Assembly (NCBI GenBank): GCA_951640195.1
Contig: OX621167.1
Location: forward strand, 930,001 to 994,000
DNA from: Porpolomopsis calyptriformis
Lineage: Eukaryota > Basidiomycota > Agaricomycetes > Agaricales > Hygrophoraceae
Direction of reading: 5' to 3'
Length of the DNA: 64,000 nucleotides
Shown: positions 22,732 to 31,892 of the stretch, one piece after another
How the letters are laid out: each line of letters begins with the position of its first letter
How positions within the stretch are numbered: the first letter of the stretch is position 1
The notes under the pieces: generated by a model
Database searches by the model: none
What the model saw: the letters and a program-made list of their open reading frames with translations, nothing else
What the model was told of the DNA's origin: nothing
Position numbers and translations under genes: made by a program

Positions 22732-22987
22732 TACTGTATGTTGTAGCTAGTGATCCAACAAGTTAGATATTCGCTTCTCTCTCACTCTCGAGTCTAGATC
22801 CTCTCTAGATCTTCTAAGACTTCTTCATTCAATCTTCCGATTCTTCCGATTCCCTGATCGATCACGTTCACGAATGATCAAAGACTCCCTTTTTACGATT
22901 ATCGATCATAGGCTGTGTCGAGACTCTTTATAGTCGTCCTCGCACCTTGCTCTGTGTTTGGTTCTCATACACGAAGCAGACGTATCA

Positions 22988-23478
22988 CCAGCCCCCAGCA
23001 TCTTCTCCCAGCAGGCCCTCGCTCATTCAACCCGCTCCCACTTCTCCTTCTCCTCTTCCTCAATCCTCCTCTCCTCCTCTGTCTTTCCCGTCATCTTCTC
23101 CACTACCTCCTCAGCCTCCTGTTAGATGGCAGTCTAGGGTTGATCGCAAGGTTTTACTTCAGGCTCTGGGTGTAGGGTTTTAAAGGGTTGGAAGACTACT
23201 GATTGGGGTGTTAACGAAAGAAACAGACTTATCCTAAGTCTATCTACTGCTAGCTTTATATACTAGCTAAGTATGAGTCATATTGACTACGTGTGAGTCG
23301 TAACGACTATGGATGAGTCATGTAGATAAGGAGAGTGATGGTTGACTAAATATAGATATGGCTTGGTCACCTTGTATTACTAAGCGGAGTTTGGGTGGCT
23401 AAGCGGCTATTGGTGTAAACTGTCTGATGTAAATGGGAATAGACGAGCAAAGGAAAAGGAAAAAATATATCTCTGACA
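22988..23478 (+). mobile_element. Possible copia-like 3' end with one LTR
   Basis: A 270-bp block (23209-23478) begins TGTTAACGAA and ends TCTCTGACA, has AGCTTTATATACTAGC in the middle, and is preceded by a short purine-rich tract and the end of an open frame (QPPVRWQSRVDRKVLLQALGVGF, stop near 23181). This looks like the last coding part and 3' LTR of a short-LTR element, probably Ty1/copia; a solo LTR beside unrelated DNA is the alternative. It lies exactly between the right edge of element B and the resumed coding sequence of element A. No 5' end or target duplication is found. Confidence 0.45.
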
Positions 23479-23898
23479 CCTCCTGCCTCTCCTCCGCGAT
23501 TGCCTCAGCCTCCCGCCTCTCCTCCGTGATTGCCTCGGCCCACGCCTCTTCCTCTATTGCCCTCTCCTTCTCCTCCATCACCTTCCTTTCTGCCTTCCAC
23601 TCCTCCCTGTGCTTCTCGTATGCCTCACTTATCTCCTCCATGAGATCCTCCACCACTTGGGGAATCTCCTCCCCACCCTCTATCATCTCCAGAAGCCTTA
23701 CTAAAAAGTTTGTCTGCACAAACTGATCAGTACAGCATCTAAACCATCAAAAAGAAGACTCACCACGCAATCTGCATTCTCCAACACCCAGGTATCATAC
23801 CTGGAGCTTTCTGGCCCCCCAGGACAGAGGACCAACACGTCTTGAAGCTCAATAACCAGACTTTTGAAGTCTGACGATTCGTTGTCATTGGACATCAT
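23479..23898 (-). pseudogene. Antisense accessory gene of element A (5' portion)
   Basis: From ATG at 23898 (MMSNDNESSDFKSLVIELQD): an acidic N-terminus, an intron (GTGAGTC to ATCAG, about 23717-23761), then a coiled-coil exon rich in Glu, Arg and Ala (EERREAEAIAEERQEV) that is cut at 23478 by the copia-like block. The missing middle and the cysteine cluster follow at 2760 to 1723 on the far side of element B. Placement between pol and the 3' LTR, opposite to pol, mirrors element B. Confidence 0.6.
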
Positions 23899-24009
23899 CG
23901 AGGTTGTTGTTCAAAAAGAAAAATGGTGACATGTCACATACAATCGCATGTAAAAGCAGTCAACAAAATCACATGACTCGACTCTATTCTTGCACCAACC
24001 AGGGACAGC

Positions 24010-24526
24010 TGGTATCTAACTACCCCGGATATGTAGGAGATCCATACTCCCTATGAACAGAAAACCTTTCCATCACACACGAGCTCAACCTCACCAAATC
24101 CATATACACATATCCCAAAACCTGACCCTTCCGACTTTCTGATAAACATTCCGATAACGTCCACCTCTAACCAGAGGACTTCCGAAAACACAAACTCCTT
24201 TGGAAACACCTCAAACTGATCAGAAAGTCTCTTTTCTTTGTTTTCCTTATCTTATCTACCTTTTCCTATCTTCCTTTTGCCTATCTACCTAATTTCCACT
24301 CACATATTCTTACAAAGGAACTATCCTTTGTACACATACTTACAAAGAAGTTCCTTTATTCACCTCCTCTATATATATATCAAGTAGATAAATCACTAAA
24401 AAGACAGACACACCTTCCCCAATACATACTTTCCCTTCCTACCCAATATATCAAGCCTTCATAAGCTTGAAACCCCTATCTATCATCATCTGATTACTGA
24501 ATCAGTTCCTACGTGTTCCGATACCC
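24010..24526 (+). repeat. Putative 3' LTR of element A
   Basis: Starts TGGTATCTAAC and ends TTCCGATACCCC, so inverted GGTATC/GATACC ends comparable to TGATACG/CGTATCA of element B. It holds CTCTATATATATATC as a TATA-like site. It sits about 110 bp past the accessory-gene start, with AATCACATGACTCGACT upstream as in element B (AATCACGTGATTGACT). The second LTR is outside the window, so the ends are unconfirmed. Confidence 0.4.
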
Positions 24527-24539
24527 CTTGGATAAATGA

Positions 24540-24832
24540 GAGGAATCTCCCCCAAGATCCCTCACGCCTTCTACAACGTCGAAAATAAATTGCTCCACCC
24601 TGATGTCATCGACACATCACAACCTCCTCCTGATCTAATCGAAAATGAAGAAGAATACAAGGTCAAATCCATATTACAACATTCTGGAGCTAAATGATGA
24701 TGAAAATACTTGGTCAAATGGAAAGGCTATCCGATTGAAGAAGCCACTTAGGAAGATTGACTAAACATTTTATGGCACACCAAGGAAATTGTGAAGATAT
24801 ATGAAGACTCAATTCAAACGGCGACTTGACTC
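24540..24832 (+). pseudogene. Chromodomain scrap of a fourth Ty3/gypsy element
   Basis: The frame reads EYKVKSILQHSGAK, stops, then KYLVKWKGYPIEEAT, a stop, and ED. This is the typical integrase C-terminal chromodomain (EYxVExIL ... YLVKWKGY...EATWE). Three or four stops break it. No LTR or other domain can be attached. It may be debris of an insertion older than element A. Confidence 0.6.
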
Positions 24833-24908
24833 TATACATTCATTTGTCATTATATCATCTGCCAAGAATTGACCTCTATTTTTAGAATCACTCCTTATAA
24901 ACTGTGAG

Positions 24909-25537
24909 ATGTCTCCACTTTCCTTCACAACAATTTCATTATGCCTGCTACATGATCCCCTTCCACATGATCCCCTTCCCCTCAGGTTGCCATTTAAAGT
25001 GCTGGATGAATCTCTCCATCCCACCTCTGATCCCCTACCCCAGGTCCTTCCACCACTACCTCCTCTGTCTGACAACTACATTAACATGCTTGCACTCATG
25101 CAGAAGACTTCTTTGTGGGATAAACCCCTCCTCCTGAAGATCCCGCTGTCACCATCTCTCACCTCACAGTCCATAGCAATAGCATCAGCCAGTGGAACTG
25201 AGAGCTTCATCAGGAGCGCGACACCTTACAAGCTGAGAACAAGTTGTTATGGAAAAGTATCCAATTCTGGAAGGATCATTGGGACAACAGTGAGCTCAAG
25301 CTTTGGGAGCTCCAGCAAGAAAAGAAGCGAACATGGGTAGATTGTGGTAACGTCACCACTCATGCCCATATTGTCAAGTTTTTGGGAGATTGCCATCAAG
25401 CTGAACAGCTCATGAGAGAAGACTTCAGGATGACTCATCAGGACCTCGCGATGAGAGAAATGTTGATCAAATATGGGAAATCAGTCAAACACCCCATCGA
25501 CCTTGATTTGAAACCATTCCTGCATCTTCTATTGTAA
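24909..25537 (+). pseudogene. Decayed gag-like region of element E
   Basis: Two overlapping open frames (24909-25340 and about 25244-25537) carry charged, helix-prone sequence such as LLWKSIQFWKDHW and KLWELQQEKKRTW, then FLGDCHQAEQLMREDFRM. The position before the protease suits gag, but I see no zinc knuckle and cannot place it in a family. At least one frameshift separates the pieces. Confidence 0.4.
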
Positions 25538-25572
25538 AGCTCAATGCTTCCGTTCCTTGCTCTGATTCCTTT

Positions 25573-28500
25573 TTGATCACTTTATTTATTGATTCATTAT
25601 CTATTCCGACTCTTATCAATCCAGGATCCACACATTGTTTCTTGGACTGTGACTTTGTCCATCGAAACAAACTTAAAACATCTCCGCTTCCTCTGAAGCA
25701 ACTCCAACTATTTGATGGATCTCAAGGGAGAACCATTGATATGGGAGTTATGCTCCCCATCCGATTTCCATCTGGAGAAACTCTAGATATTGAGTTTTTG
25801 GTCACTCTGTTGGATGCATCATGTTCTGCTGTTCTTGGATTCAACTGGCTTACCCACTACAATCTGTTGATTGACTGGGTTACAAGCAGTATTTCATTTG
25901 GGACACCAAAACCAATGTATTCGTCTTTGTCGTCGACACCTATGCCCTCCAAGGCAACTCCGCTTGACCCTCCAGTTCCGACTCTAGCTCTGACTCCAGC
26001 TCCGACTTCACTTCCTCCTGTGTCTATTATTTCGGCAGCCGCCTTTGTACATGCTAGCAAGCAAGAAGGATCTCAGTCCTTTGTTCTTCAAGCTGCTGAT
26101 ATTTCAAAAGCACGTTCTGTCAACATCTCCAATGTTCCTCCGGACCCTACATTTTATATGAAAGTTCCTTTGGAATATCATGACTATGCTGATGTTTTCA
26201 GTGAAGGAAAATCCAAACATCTTCCTCCTCATCGTTATAGTGATCACCATATTGATCTAGAGGAAGGTACAACACCTCCACTGGGACACATCTACTCTCT
26301 TTCTGTTGCGGAACAAGAAGCCCTTCATATATTCTTGGATGAGCACCTTAGAAAAGGTTGGATACGTTCCTCCGGATCTCCGGGCAGTGCTCCGATCATT
26401 TTCATCCGCAAGAAAGATGGCTCCTTACGTTTATGTGTGGACTATCGAGGCATCAATAAAATTACCAAGAAAGATTGTTACCCACTTCCGCTCATCTCCA
26501 ATCTCCTGGACCGTGCCAGCAAAGGTCATATCTACACCAAAATCAATTTGCGAATTGGATACTTCAATGTATGAATTGCAGAAGGAGATGAATGGAAAAC
26601 CACTTTCCATACCAGGTATGGTGCTTTCGAATTCTTGGTTATGCCCCTAGGTCTATGCAATGCCCCATCAACATTTAAACGTTTCATGAACGAGATTTTC
26701 TCCAACCTCTCCGATATCTCCGTTGTAGTATATCTTGACGATATCCTTATCTACTCGGATAACGTTGCGGATCACCGGAGACATGTCTGTGAGGTACTCC
26801 GAAGACTCCGACTTAACAGTCTTTTTGGAAAACTGGAGAAATGTTTCTTCCATCAAGATACAATTGAATACCTTGGATTTATCCTTTCCCCTGGTGGAAT
26901 TACCATGGACCCTGCCAAAGTTCAAATTATCCTAGATTGGCCAGAACCATGGAAAATCAAGGATGTCCAGTCGTTCTTAGGTTTTGGAAATTTCTATAGG
27001 CGTTTTATCAACAACTACTCGGGATTGGTATCTCTGCTTACACGACTGACCCGAAAAAACATTCTGTGGAATTTCAATACTCAATGCAAATTCGCATTTG
27101 AATCTCTGAAGCAGGCCTTCACTTCCGCTCCTGTTCTTGTCAATTTCACTCCAGGATCACGTCTGGTAGTAGAAACAGATGCCTCTGACTACGCCATAGC
27201 AGGCATCTTATCAACTTATGCTGAGGATGAATCATTACATCCCATCACGTTCTACTCTTGGACTTTAACTCTGCCGGAGTTGAACTATGATATCCATGAC
27301 AAGGAGCTATTAGCCATTCACGATAGTTTTCGCAACTGGCGTCATTACCTTGAAGGCTCTTCTGACCCGATCGACGTTGTCACTGATCACAAGAATTTGG
27401 TATACTTTTCTACAACCAAACTCCTGTCACGGCGTCAGGCTCGTTGGTCTGAATTTTTGTCGGGCTTTAATCTCATCATTCGTTTTCGCCCTGGAAAACT
27501 CAGAGCAAAACTGGACTTCTTAACTTGTCGATATAACATAAATCCTAAAGAGGGAGATAGCAACTACGCCAGTATCAATCCTCAGAACCTCCAACCAGTT
27601 TTTACCTCGGAGCAACTGGCTTCATCCCTATGAGCTTTATCCTTATTGGATCCAGTGTTAAAGGCTGCATTCATTATGGATGTAGACTCCCTCCACTCGA
27701 AAGTTCGGAATTCACTTCGTGATGATCCAGTGGCTATGGAGCATTTGAAGGTTGCAGAGTCCAACTCCGATGCCAACTCTGATCTCCGATGGACTATTGA
27801 CACCTCTGGTTTCCTTCATCACGATGGTCGTATCTATGTGCCTGACGTAGATGACTTATGACTTCAAATTTTGCGTATGAAACATGATCATCCAATTGCT
27901 GGTCATTTTGGTCAAAACAAAATGCTTGAATTGATCCGACGAGAATACACTTGGCCTGAACTCCAGACCTTTGTAAAGGACTACTGTAACTCCTGTACTA
28001 TGTGCGCTAGGTCTAAAGTCCCTTGCCATCAGCCTTATAGTTTGCTCAAGCAACTCCCAATTCCGGAGAAGCCTTGGAATTCCATCTCCATGGATTTCAT
28101 CGAGCAACTCCCTAACTCTGATGAATTCTCTGCTATTCTTGTTGTCGTTGATCGATTCTCCAAACAAGCTATTTTCATACCAACCTTCGACACCATCACT
28201 GCTCCTCAACTCGCTCAACTTTTCCTTGTCCATGTATTCTCCAAACATGGAGTTCCCTCACATGTCACCTGTGACCAAGGCTTGGAGTTCGTCTCCCACT
28301 TTTTCCAGTCATTGGGTAAAGTCCTTGACATGCGTCTCCATTTTACCTCCAGGTACCATCCGGAAGGTGATGGACAAACTGAACGAGTTAATCAAACCTT
28401 GGAGCAATACCTACGGATGTATTGTAACTATCAACAGGACAACTGGTCCCATCTCCTGGCTATTGCGGAATTCACGTACAACAACACTCTGAATGCTACT

Positions 28501-29166
28501 AATGGGATATCCCCTTTTTTCGCCAACAAGGGTTATCATCCAAATATTTCAGTACACCCTGAGCCTGATCTTACTTCCATTCGAGCCAGAGAACTAGCTG
28601 TTGGTTTGGATGAACTCCACTCCGAACTCCAAAATACCATCTCCGAAGCTCAAAAGCATTATCAGCACTATGCTGACTTAAAGCGCATTCCAGCCCCTGA
28701 TTTCGAGATAGGAACTCAAGCCTTCGTAAAGGCCAAGTTTTTCCAAACTACCAGACCCTCCAAGAAACTCTCAGAGAAGAACTTAGGTCCTTTCAAGGTC
28801 ATTGCCTGAGTTGGAACCCATTCCTATACTCTCCATTTGCCTAGTTCCATGAAAGCTATCCATCCTGTCTTTCATGTATCACAGTTGGAACCAGCCTCAC
28901 TAAATACAATTCCGAACTGAGTACAACCTCCGCCTCCTCCAGTAATCATAGACGGAGAACCGGATTTCGAGATCTCCGAAATCCTAGACTTGAAAATTGA
29001 TAATAGGCGTCGCTTATGCAAATTATTGTATTTGGTTTGTTGGGAAGGCTATGAAGGTACCGACGAAGAAACTTCATGGATCCTCGCTACTGAGCTAGGA
29101 CATGCTTCGGAACTCGTTGCGGAGTTCCACTCCGCTTATCTGGAGAAACCTGGACCTGACTATTGA
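25573..29166 (+). pseudogene. Element E pol: protease, RT, RNase H, integrase, chromodomain
   Basis: One frame of about 1,198 codons. The only stops before the terminator at 29164 are five TGAs: 26572, 27631, 27859, 28807 and 28918, each where relatives have arginine. The protease active site reads LINPGSTHCFLD (Asp lost). RT has YLDDILIYS near 26735, but its first aspartate is Asn (KINLRIGY). RNase H has DASDYAIAGIL and the integrase the zinc region HDHPIAGHFG ... CTMCARSK, with core residues in SMDFIEQLP, VTCDQGLEF and GQTERVNQ. The chromodomain is FEISEILDLKIDNRR ... LVCWEGYEGTDEETSW near 28970-29080. Both Asp losses are ATC AAT codons, as expected from CpG to CpA. Confidence 0.9.
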
Positions 29167-29214
29167 TTTCTTTCGCTCTTATTTATTCTTTACTTTGATT
29201 CAAAAATTCATTAT

Positions 29215-29946
29215 CTATTCCAAAGGGACTATTTCTACATCCCTTATGGGTAATTCCTCCTCCGACATCTCTGAACTTTCTCCGCTCTCTCCACTGTCCT
29301 TATACTCCCCATCTAACAACTCCTCAGTCCTCTCCATGGACTCCCTCATTCTCTTCATCTCCATTCTCATCTTCCTCATCTCCCCCTGAACTCCTTGCAG
29401 CTCCTCCCTCAAATTCGCCATCTCCGACGACTCCGCATTTCCCCGTCGCCTTTTTCTGCTGTGCTCCGGATGCGTTTCCTTTTTGCTGGTTCTTCCCCAA
29501 CCCAGCATTTGGCCTTCACCTGTTGGCAGGCAGTACAACTCCAGGCCTTCCCTTGTCCGGTCAGCCACACACACCCCTCCGCGCTCCCTTTCTTAATGCA
29601 AGGCTTGCACGGAGCCCTCCTAAACAAACTCCGGTCAACTCCGGAATAAAGCGGATAATAAAAAGGAAATACTTACAGTCGTCTGATCAAGGCCTCTTGC
29701 CCTGATCTTTCCTCCACTGCCATCTCCGCTGGCTCCACTATTTGAGCTGCCTCCTTCGCCCTCCTTGCTGCCTCCCTTTTTTGCAGCCTTAGCTGCCTTT
29801 CTGGCTGCTCGTTGTTCCTCTGCCAACCGACGCTCTTCCTCCGCCCTCCGGGCCTCCTCCGCTTCCTCGCGCTCTCATTGTTCTTCATTTTCAAGCAGGA
29901 CTTGGAGCTGTGCGAGTTGAGCTTGGATTTCATCGCGAGTGGGCAT
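29215..29946 (-). pseudogene. Antisense zinc-cluster accessory gene of element E
   Basis: Starts only 48 bp past the end of pol and runs against it. From ATG at 29946: MPTRDEIQAQLAQLQVLLEN, TGA at a probable arginine, and a Glu/Arg/Ala coiled coil with one frameshift. An intron follows (GTAAGTATTTCC to TTTGTTTAG, about 29618-29677), then C-x2-C-x8-C-x11-C-x2-C-x6-C (CKPCIKKGSAEGC ... CTACQQVKAKC), a basic AKRKRIR stretch, another frameshift and a final coiled coil ending EIVPLE at 29215. The layout copies that of elements A and B although E belongs to a different, chromodomain-bearing clade. Function unknown. Confidence 0.65.
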
Positions 29947-30115
29947 TGTTAATGAAGAAGAGTGATCCACTGGACCTTATTATATATGTTCCGATTTCAA
30001 ACTCCGACGATTCTCCGAAATCCGCCACATTCTGAAACTCCGATTTCTTGGTCATTACCAAATATGGTCAAGTCCAATATGCAGTCTCGAGGGCTCGCCC
30101 TTAAGAGGGAGATAC

Positions 30116-30362
30116 TGTTACATCCCAGTTCCAACGAACTCCGATGAATTCCGATGAACTCTGACAACTCTGAACACTCCGTACTTTTCACATGTTTCCT
30201 ACTTATGATGTCCTCTGTCGTCACTATGTCTCAGATATAATTATCTAGCAGGTATATAAGTACTGCATTTTTCCCCTGTATCTGTAGACAGAATATCAAC
30301 TAAGTTCCATCGTTTATCCATCTCCGATCTCTGAATTCAACTCCGAAACTTCGGACCTAACA
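30116..30362 (+). repeat. 3' LTR of element E
   Basis: 247 bp from TGTTACATCC to GGACCTAACA (TGTTA/TAACA ends), directly after the purine tract AAGAGGGAGATAC. It contains GTATATAAGTACTGC as a TATA-like element. Confidence 0.8.
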
Positions 30363-31343
30363 GCTACCGCCTGTGAGAAAGCCTTCTCTACAAGCACAAT
30401 CCAGGCCGCATTTCACAAAACAGGGATCTGGCCACTCAACCCTGATGCTATCGAGGCGTCAGCATTTGCACCTGCCCTCAATACCACCATGAAGCCAGCG
30501 CTTCCATTGGCTACCAATGACAAGGCCCTACCTGCACTTGTCACTGACAACATTCCCCCTCACCTTCCATATGCAGCATCTCGTGACATGATCCTTTCCA
30601 AAAATGAACACCTTCGTGGACTGCTGGAAGAGGCCCAATACCAGATGGAGAAAGATCATGCCTTAAAGGTGTTGATGAATGACGAGAATGGGTGCCTGCA
30701 AGAGCGACTCTTCAACAAAGTGAAGAAAAAACCAAAGAATACAACAAACGCACTGGCACAACATCTTATGGGGAGTGAAGCTCTTCACGAGCTTGCCAAA
30801 AGTGACTGGTTGAAGGCTATGAAAGAGGTGTGGAAGGATCCGATCTTCAAGGAATGGAAAAATGCTATCAATCGGCATGAACATCAAATAGCAGATTTGT
30901 GAAAGGAGGAAGAGAAGTTACAAGCAAAAGAACAAAAGAAAACAGAGCAGGCAGAGAAGAAGAGAGCAAAAGCGGCAGAGGCTGAAGAGAGGAGAACTGC
31001 AGCTGCGGCAGTGAAGTCCCAAAGCAAATCTGGTGCTGCAGGAGCAAAGAGAGGTGGATGGCAAGCAGGAGGGAGGAGAGGTGGAGCACATCGCGAGGAC
31101 TCAGATGAAGAGCTGGAAGATTGGTTGTCAGCTGACAATCATGACAGTCATAAGGAAAATGAGGCTGACTAACCAGCGTTGGATGAAACACATGCTGCTG
31201 TGGATAGGGAGCAACCAGATAATGAGCAGGATGAAGGAGATCAGGAGGATATGGGTACTGAATGGCCTCGCAGGTCAAGGCGAATTGGCACACGAAAAGG
31301 CCAACCAAATTGGCATGAATTGAAGGAACAGGATCTCATTTGA
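30363..31343 (+). pseudogene. C-terminal part of a pogo/Tigger-type DDE transposase
   Basis: One frame from the LTR boundary to TGA at 31341, with internal TGA (30900) and TAA (31170). The beginning, AFSTSTIQAAFHKTGIWPLN followed by PDAI, is the conserved end of the DDE_1 domain of fungal pogo transposases. After it comes a long coiled-coil and basic tail (EKKRAKAAEAEERR, KRGGWQAGGRRGG), then an acidic segment and WPRRSRRIGTRKGQ. The catalytic domain and N-terminus are missing, removed at the junction with element E. No right terminal repeat is identified. Confidence 0.7.
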
Positions 31344-31892
31344 ACTGAAAATTTTGCTTCGAGAGGATGTACTGTAGCCACAGGCCATGTAAATGGGTTG
31401 AAGATCCAATCCAGTTGTTAAAAAGTCTCAGAATGATGCCCAGGAGTGACAGGGATCAACGAAGTGAAAGTTCCCACAGGTGTCCGGCTTCTATGGTTTT
31501 GCTGGAAACCGACTCACTCTCGCAAAATATTCATTGTGTTACAAGGATGCCATGAAAAATTAAAAACTTTGTGTATGTTGTAGATAAGACATTTCTGCAG
31601 CTATTGCAAGTTAAATTTTGAAAAAAGCTGTTGTTTTGATTGAGTACAATTGCATTGACGCCAGACTGTCCAGGTTCCTGGTCAGGTACAGTAATCCCTT
31701 ACAACACTAGGTATGGCAGTTGAGATAGAAGAGATGCCATTCCATGTCACAAGTCCTGGCACTGTTCACCTTGTTCACTTTGCCACAAATAAGCAAGGCA
31801 AAGGCAAGATGACAAACTCTTACACTGAGGTGGTAAAATGTTAACAGGTGGGCCATGTGTTAGTACACTATAAAAAACACAACTCCTAGTGC
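31344..31892. other. Non-coding stretch between transposon debris and first host gene
   Basis: AT-rich sequence without a convincing frame. It probably contains the 3' flank of the pogo element. ACAGTAATCCCTTACAAC near 31687 looks like a pogo terminal repeat but has no partner in the window. Confidence 0.4.

Larger units (their letters stand above)
2761..22987 (+). mobile_element. Ty3/gypsy element B (composite, carrying three nested insertions)
   Basis: Both LTRs start TGATAC(G/A) and end CGTATCA, a 7-bp inverted terminus. Subtracting the three inserted elements and their target duplications leaves roughly 8.9 kb. Order: 5' LTR, gag with a CCHC knuckle, protease, RT, RNase H, integrase, antisense accessory gene, purine tract GTGAGGAGGAGA, 3' LTR. 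Every coding part is broken by stops. No target duplication is seen: TCCGG precedes the 5' LTR and CCAGC follows the 3' LTR, so the right flank was rearranged or has decayed. Confidence 0.9.
21781..22987 (+). repeat. 3' LTR of element B (interrupted by a miniature element)
   Basis: Starts TGATACGACC right after the purine tract GTGAGGAGGAGA (21769-21780) and ends ACGTATCA at 22987. It carries about 20 extra bases near 21940 relative to the 5' LTR, and a 597-bp insertion at 22135-22731. Without these it is about 600 bp. Confidence 0.92.
24836..30362 (+). mobile_element. Ty3/gypsy element E, chromodomain type, lacking a recognisable 5' LTR
   Basis: Contains a decayed gag-like region, a single pol frame, an antisense accessory gene and a 3' LTR in the normal order. 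No copy of the 247-bp LTR is visible upstream, so the 5' end is missing. Its right LTR abuts a pogo transposase fragment, suggesting the element landed in that transposon or that the two were joined by deletion. The left limit is a guess based on the end of the chromodomain scrap. Confidence 0.8.

Noticed and set aside
24940..24990. Short tandem duplication ATGATCCCCTTCC
   Set aside because: Two copies only, within decayed gag; no further meaning seen.
31687..31704. Pogo-like terminal repeat ACAGTAATCCCTTACAAC
   Set aside because: Only one copy, in the wrong orientation to close the upstream pogo fragment; no TA-flanked partner found.
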